A stretch of 64,000 bases of DNA, taken from a virus. Below, in pieces: positions 60,591 through 64,000 of the stretch (position 1 is the first letter of the stretch; each line of letters starts with the position of its first letter). The position numbers were made by a program, and so were the translations under genes. The notes below the pieces were generated by a model that saw nothing but the letters and a program-made list of their open reading frames with translations, was not told where the DNA came from and made no database searches. The stretch covers positions 16,740-80,739 of IMG/VR virus record IMGVR_UViG_3300010885_037407, one strand, 5' to 3'.

Positions 60591-61154
60591 TTATTTAAAA
60601 ATTATTTTACCTTTTTCTCCGTTTGGTGGACGGAATCTTTTCATCATAACTTCAATTTTAGCTGAATCAACACCATGAAGGTTTCTTCTAGATAATGTTT
60701 TTACATTTTGTTTATTTGGTTCAAATACAACATATAAAATTTCATATCCATATTTTTCTGCCATATTTTCATATGGAGCTCTTTCCTTATCTGTTAAATT
60801 AGTATTGTCAATAACAATTACACTTTTTTTCATTAGCATATTGTCATTTGCTTTGTTCATACATTCTTTATGTGCGTCATGCAATTTTGAAACATCAAAT
60901 TTATATTCTCCACTTTTTTCAAAATAATTATCTGCTGAACATACTATTGGATTATTTGGTAATTTATTAATAAATGTTGATTTGCCTGAACCAGGTAATC
61001 CTACCATTATAATCAATTGTTTTTTTACTTCTTCATTTAATTGATTAAATGCTGTATGAAATGGATTTGAATATACTTCATGTTGATTGAATTGTTTTTT
61101 CCATCCATTTTCAATATCTTCAAATACTAAATCTAATACGTCTTTTAGTTTCAT
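60591..61154 (-). CDS. P-loop kinase (polynucleotide kinase-like 5' kinase domain)
   Basis: A 187-residue P-loop protein. Walker A IMVGLPGSGKSTFI and VIVIDNTNLTDKERAPYENM match the AAA_33/T4 Pnk-type kinase group; SADNYFEKSGEYKFDVSKLH is the typical substrate region. In T4 such a domain is fused to a HAD phosphatase in one polypeptide. Here the phosphatase is the adjacent gene (overlap 4 bases). Probable RNA or DNA 5'-end repair. Confidence 0.75.
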   Translation of the reverse strand: MKLKDVLDLVFEDIENGWKKQFNQHEVYSNPFHTAFNQLNEEVKKQLIIMVGLPGSGKSTFINKLPNNPIVCSADNYFEKSGEYKFDVSKLHDAHKECMNKANDNMLMKKSVIVIDNTNLTDKERAPYENMAEKYGYEILYVVFEPNKQNVKTLSRRNLHGVDSAKIEVMMKRFRPPNGEKGKIIFK

Positions 61155-61696
61155 AGTTTTATATGTTCTGCTTCTGTAGTATGAACTACTTCTAATTTTA
61201 TATTTGGATATTTTACTTTCAATCCTTCTACTGCTCTAACATTTTTAATAGAATCGTCAATAAAAACAATATCATTATATCCTTTTTTTATTTCATTTTC
61301 TATATAATCAGCCTTTCTTTGTGGATTAGCATCTCCTAATGCAACTACATATATATCTAAATTAAATTTCTTTTTAAGATAATTTTTAACTGGATAACCT
61401 AATTGTCTAGCAGTTAATATAGTTGTTTTAGTAGATGAAGAACTAGCTGCTTGTTTCAATAAATCAATATTAGTTTTAATTGGCATTGCTATTTTAATTG
61501 CAGCATTGAATTCGCGAAAGTTAAATGTATCTCCAGGCTTTGCATCATACACTGCAAATTCTGCAGGAGTAAGTATTGATTCCTTTCCTTTATTTTTAAG
61601 AATTATATTTGCCTTTACTTTTGCTAAAGTATCATCAAAATCAAAAATTCTTAATTTCTTTTCTTTTGCTTCTTTTATTAATTTAGTTATACTCAT
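61151..61696 (-). CDS. HAD-superfamily phosphatase (Pnk 3'-phosphatase-like)
   Basis: A 181-residue HAD protein. The nucleophile motif LRIFDFDDTLAKV, motif II TTILTAR and motif IV DIVFIDDSIKNV are clear. Overlaps the downstream kinase by 4 bases and the upstream PhoH-like gene by 14. The pair together has the activities of T4 polynucleotide kinase/phosphatase, but as two genes and in reversed domain order. Substrate inferred from the pairing. Confidence 0.75.
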   Translation of the reverse strand: MSITKLIKEAKEKKLRIFDFDDTLAKVKANIILKNKGKESILTPAEFAVYDAKPGDTFNFREFNAAIKIAMPIKTNIDLLKQAASSSSTKTTILTARQLGYPVKNYLKKKFNLDIYVVALGDANPQRKADYIENEIKKGYNDIVFIDDSIKNVRAVEGLKVKYPNIKLEVVHTTEAEHIKL

Positions 61697-62330
61697 AATC
61701 TAATATTTTACCTACTAAATCACTTCTGTGATTTTCTTTTAATTTTATCCATTCAATACCATCTATCTTTTTAGATAACTCTATTGCATAGGTTAATCCT
61801 GAAATAGATTCATTTGTATCTTGCTGTTCGTTATCCCCGTTTATAATGATTTTACCGGTCTTTCCAAGGCGCGTTAAGATTGCTAGCATCTCTGACTTCG
61901 TGAGGTTCTGTGCTTCTTCTACAACAAGCACATCATCTATTGTTTTACCTCTGATAAATTGTACTGGCAGAGCTTGAATTTTATCAGATTTAACAAAATC
62001 ATCAATTTTAATTTTGTCCATACACTTGTATAAATTTTCAATAAGTGCTTCCATATATGGATTGAATTTGTCTTCTAATGCTCCTGGGAGGAATCCTAGA
62101 GACCTTCCAACTTCAATAGCCGATCGAGTAACTAAAATTTTATCACATTGCTTTTTATTTAAAAAATCTAAAGCTGCTTGAGCACCTACTAATGATTTTC
62201 CACTTCCTGCTCTTCCTGTTATAATGACAATTTGATTGTCTATTATCAACTGTTTTGCTAGCTTTTGTTCTTCATTTAAAACAACACTATATTTAATGTC
62301 ATTTTTTCTAACTCTATTAGGCTCTTTCAT
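61683..62330 (-). CDS. PhoH-like ATPase
   Basis: A 215-residue PhoH-type P-loop protein. Walker A is IITGRAGSGKSLVG, Walker B VLVVEEAQNLT, and the trailing IINGDNEQQD and LKENHRSDLVG motifs are conserved. PhoH-like genes are frequent in marine phages; biochemical role is probably RNA-linked ATPase/nuclease activity but unsettled. Late-type motif and terminator lie directly upstream. Confidence 0.9.
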   Translation of the reverse strand: MKEPNRVRKNDIKYSVVLNEEQKLAKQLIIDNQIVIITGRAGSGKSLVGAQAALDFLNKKQCDKILVTRSAIEVGRSLGFLPGALEDKFNPYMEALIENLYKCMDKIKIDDFVKSDKIQALPVQFIRGKTIDDVLVVEEAQNLTKSEMLAILTRLGKTGKIIINGDNEQQDTNESISGLTYAIELSKKIDGIEWIKLKENHRSDLVGKILDYEYN

Positions 62331-62339
62331 AAAATACTA

Positions 62340-62360
62340 ATTTATAATAAATATCAAATA
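62340..62360 (-). promoter_or_regulatory. Late-type promoter-like motif
   Basis: Coding strand TATTTGATATTTATTATAAA, 10 bases upstream of the PhoH-like ATG, separated from the capsid gene by the terminator at 62378-62404. Confidence 0.45.
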
Positions 62361-62377
62361 AGTTTCTTTATATCAGT

Positions 62378-62404
62378 AGAAAAGGGGCTATTTCTAACCC
62401 CTTT
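62378..62404 (-). terminator. Intrinsic terminator after the major capsid gene
   Basis: Coding strand AAAGGGG-TTAGAAATAG-CCCCTTT then TCT: a 7-bp stem with a 10-base loop, 25 bases after the capsid stop codon. The U-tract after the stem is short. Confidence 0.75.
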
Positions 62405-62429
62405 AAAACTATTTAATTAATCGTTTAGA

Positions 62430-64000
62430 TTATACTAAATGTAATCCATGAACTTTAATAGTACCATAGAATTCAGGACGAACCATTTTCTTAGCATATC
62501 TAGTCATTACACCTTTACGTGGAGTAAAGTTTGTAGGATCGTATACTAATGGAGTCATGATTAATGGAATATAAGGAGCATATACAGCACCAGTCTCAAG
62601 GAATTGAGCACCTCTATATCCTAACAATACAACGTTGTCAGTCATATAAGGATTTTTGTAAACTGTGAATCTTGAATTCAACATACCTACTTTTTGAACA
62701 CCCATTGCAAATTGCAATTTAGTACCGTCTGTATCAGCAGCATATCCTGGGATAGACTCTAATATAGTAGCAACGTCTGGAGAACATACTAAGAAGTTTG
62801 CTCCACCACGCATAGTTTTTTGGTGAATTTTGTTAGATACTTTTTGAATTTTAGTTCCTAAAGTTTGGAACCAAGTTCCTTGAGTATAAGCAGTTCCTGT
62901 AAACGCTGATGAAGCGAAAGTATCAGTGTTTGCATTGTACTCATATCCTACTTGAGCAGACCATTTTTCAGTTGTTACTGCATTTTGAATCAACATATCT
63001 AAAATTTCTAAATCAATCTCTTGAGAGATATATTCAGATAACATAGAAGTTAATTCAGCTTCAGCATCAATTGAGTGGTATGCATTTAAATCTTGAGCGA
63101 ACTCTGGAGACCAGATAGCTTTTAATTTTCTTGTTTTAGCAACAATAGATTCTGATTTCAACTCTACGTTGATCTCTGGAATATTGATGTTAGTTGTTGA
63201 TGCTCCTGTTGAAGTATCTTCAAAATCACCTCTTGAGTTAGAAGCTGGTTGTTTTTGAAAAATTATGCCGACAGTAGCAGCTTGTGTTGCAGACCCAGAT
63301 ACAATAAATGATAATGTTGTATCATTTACATTTTTAGTAAATTGTGGGTAATAATTAGCAATAACACCTGTTGCTGAACCTGAGATACCATATGCTCTAA
63401 CACCTTCTAAATCAGCATTTGATCCAGTTAATGCAGCAATTGATACAGTAATTTTTTTGAAGTGACCCGCAGCAATTGATGCTGAGTTAGTAGTTGTAAA
63501 TTTTGAATCATAATTGAATTCGTCAAAATCTGCATCTGCTAACATTGTCAATGATGCAGATGCGGCAGTTGTAGTAACTGGAGCTGCAGCAACACCTAGT
63601 GTAAATGATAACGTAGCATTGTTAACTGAAAATCCAAATCTACCTTGACCATAAAGACCTCCTGTTGGATCACCTGCTGTATTAGTTACACCAAATACAG
63701 AGTTGTTTTGAAATTCTGGAGCTGATGGGTTGCCTGTTGGAGTAGCAGTGTTTGTGAATCCTGGATTAGCAGTTCCGTATTTGAAATCCATATAGAACAC
63801 TAGACCTGAAGGTAGGTTCATTGGTTGAACAGATACGAAATCTTTAGCAGCGATTTCAGCGAATACTCTTCTTACTAATGGTAAAGCAACACCTGACCAT
63901 TGCTCAGAGTTTGCAGAAGTACCAGTTGAGTTAGCTTCTGTTACTAATTGTTTTGCTTGGTTTTCAAGCATAATCGCCATACCGTGTCTATCGTACTCGG
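62430..64000 (-). CDS. Major capsid protein, gp23-like (5' end outside window)
   Basis: The frame is open from the TAG at 62430 to the right edge. The first in-window ATG is at 63978-63980, but upstream in-frame codons (EYDRHG) continue without a stop, and T4 gp23 has about 25 residues before the aligned LLENQ motif, so the true start lies outside. Conserved blocks: WSGVALPLVRRVFAEIAAKD, FVSVQPMNLPSGLVFYM, LKAIWSPEFAQDLNAYHSID, FMVARG-like FLVCSPDVATILES, VYAPYIPLIMTPLVYDPTNF. QLVTEAN may be the prohead-protease cleavage site. Forms the capsid shell. Confidence 0.93.
   Translation of the reverse strand, partial: EYDRHGMAIMLENQAKQLVTEANSTGTSANSEQWSGVALPLVRRVFAEIAAKDFVSVQPMNLPSGLVFYMDFKYGTANPGFTNTATPTGNPSAPEFQNNSVFGVTNTAGDPTGGLYGQGRFGFSVNNATLSFTLGVAAAPVTTTAASASLTMLADADFDEFNYDSKFTTTNSASIAAGHFKKITVSIAALTGSNADLEGVRAYGISGSATGVIANYYPQFTKNVNDTTLSFIVSGSATQAATVGIIFQKQPASNSRGDFEDTSTGASTTNINIPEINVELKSESIVAKTRKLKAIWSPEFAQDLNAYHSIDAEAELTSMLSEYISQEIDLEILDMLIQNAVTTEKWSAQVGYEYNANTDTFASSAFTGTAYTQGTWFQTLGTKIQKVSNKIHQKTMRGGANFLVCSPDVATILESIPGYAADTDGTKLQFAMGVQKVGMLNSRFTVYKNPYMTDNVVLLGYRGAQFLETGAVYAPYIPLIMTPLVYDPTNFTPRKGVMTRYAKKMVRPEFYGTIKVHGLHLV

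Noticed and set aside
50161-62360. Repeated TATAAATA octamers on the plus strand read as T4 late promoters
   Set aside because: No plus-strand genes follow them; the same positions make sense only as leader elements of minus-strand genes.

Overview
The window is a contiguous, strongly AT-rich piece of a T4-type contractile-tailed phage (myovirus) genome. Every credible gene lies on the minus strand, so transcription runs from high to low coordinates. The phage type is set by a set of T4-type genes: a gp23-like capsid protein, gp18/gp19-like sheath and tube, gp13/gp14-like neck proteins, gp26 and LysM/gp53-like baseplate proteins, and gp43/gp44/gp45/gp62, gp32-like SSB, UvsX, gp41-like helicase and RNase H-type exonuclease for replication. 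Start codons mostly follow A/T-rich leaders without a clear GGAGG, as in Bacteroidota. I infer a flavobacterial-type host with moderate confidence; no gene fixes the host.

Layout in transcription order. (1) 64000-41700, late region: capsid, PhoH-like ATPase, a kinase and a HAD phosphatase as neighbours, GH19 endolysin, neck proteins, sheath, tube, baseplate, tape measure. Small proteins with a shared N-terminus (MKxxEFKKLIREEVKKxLNE type) are interspersed. Recurrent late-promoter-like motifs and strong hairpin terminators bound short units. (2) 41700-29100, recombination/replication and nucleotide metabolism: a PolA-like polymerase, SSB, UvsX, FEN-type exonuclease, replicative helicase, NrdB, NrdA, an ADP-ribosyltransferase-like protein, thioredoxin, dUTPase. 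(3) 28800-14900, modification and replication: queD, queE, groES, folE, three glycosyltransferases, PolB, a radical SAM protein, a DpdA-like guanine transglycosylase, groEL. (4) 14900-8700: clamp, clamp loader, a GIY-YIG homing endonuclease, dNMP kinase, Cas4-like nuclease, SLOG protein. (5) 8655-1: a dense run of glycosyltransferases, two methyltransferases and a nucleotide-sugar epimerase, continuing off the left edge.

The most notable content is a phage-encoded 7-deazaguanine DNA-modification pathway: FolE, QueD and QueE make 7-carboxy-7-deazaguanine and a DpdA-like transglycosylase could insert it into DNA. QueC is absent from the window, which points to a carboxylated or decarboxylated base rather than preQ0 unless queC lies elsewhere. 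A SPASM-like radical SAM enzyme sits directly upstream of dpdA. A complete GroEL/GroES pair is interleaved with these genes. Other highlights are a second, PolA-type polymerase beside the T4-type PolB, a family of proteins carrying a putative capsid-targeting propeptide with an LxE cleavage site, two positional classes of recurrent promoter-like motif, a structured SSB leader, and a small late gene interrupted by an in-frame TAA.
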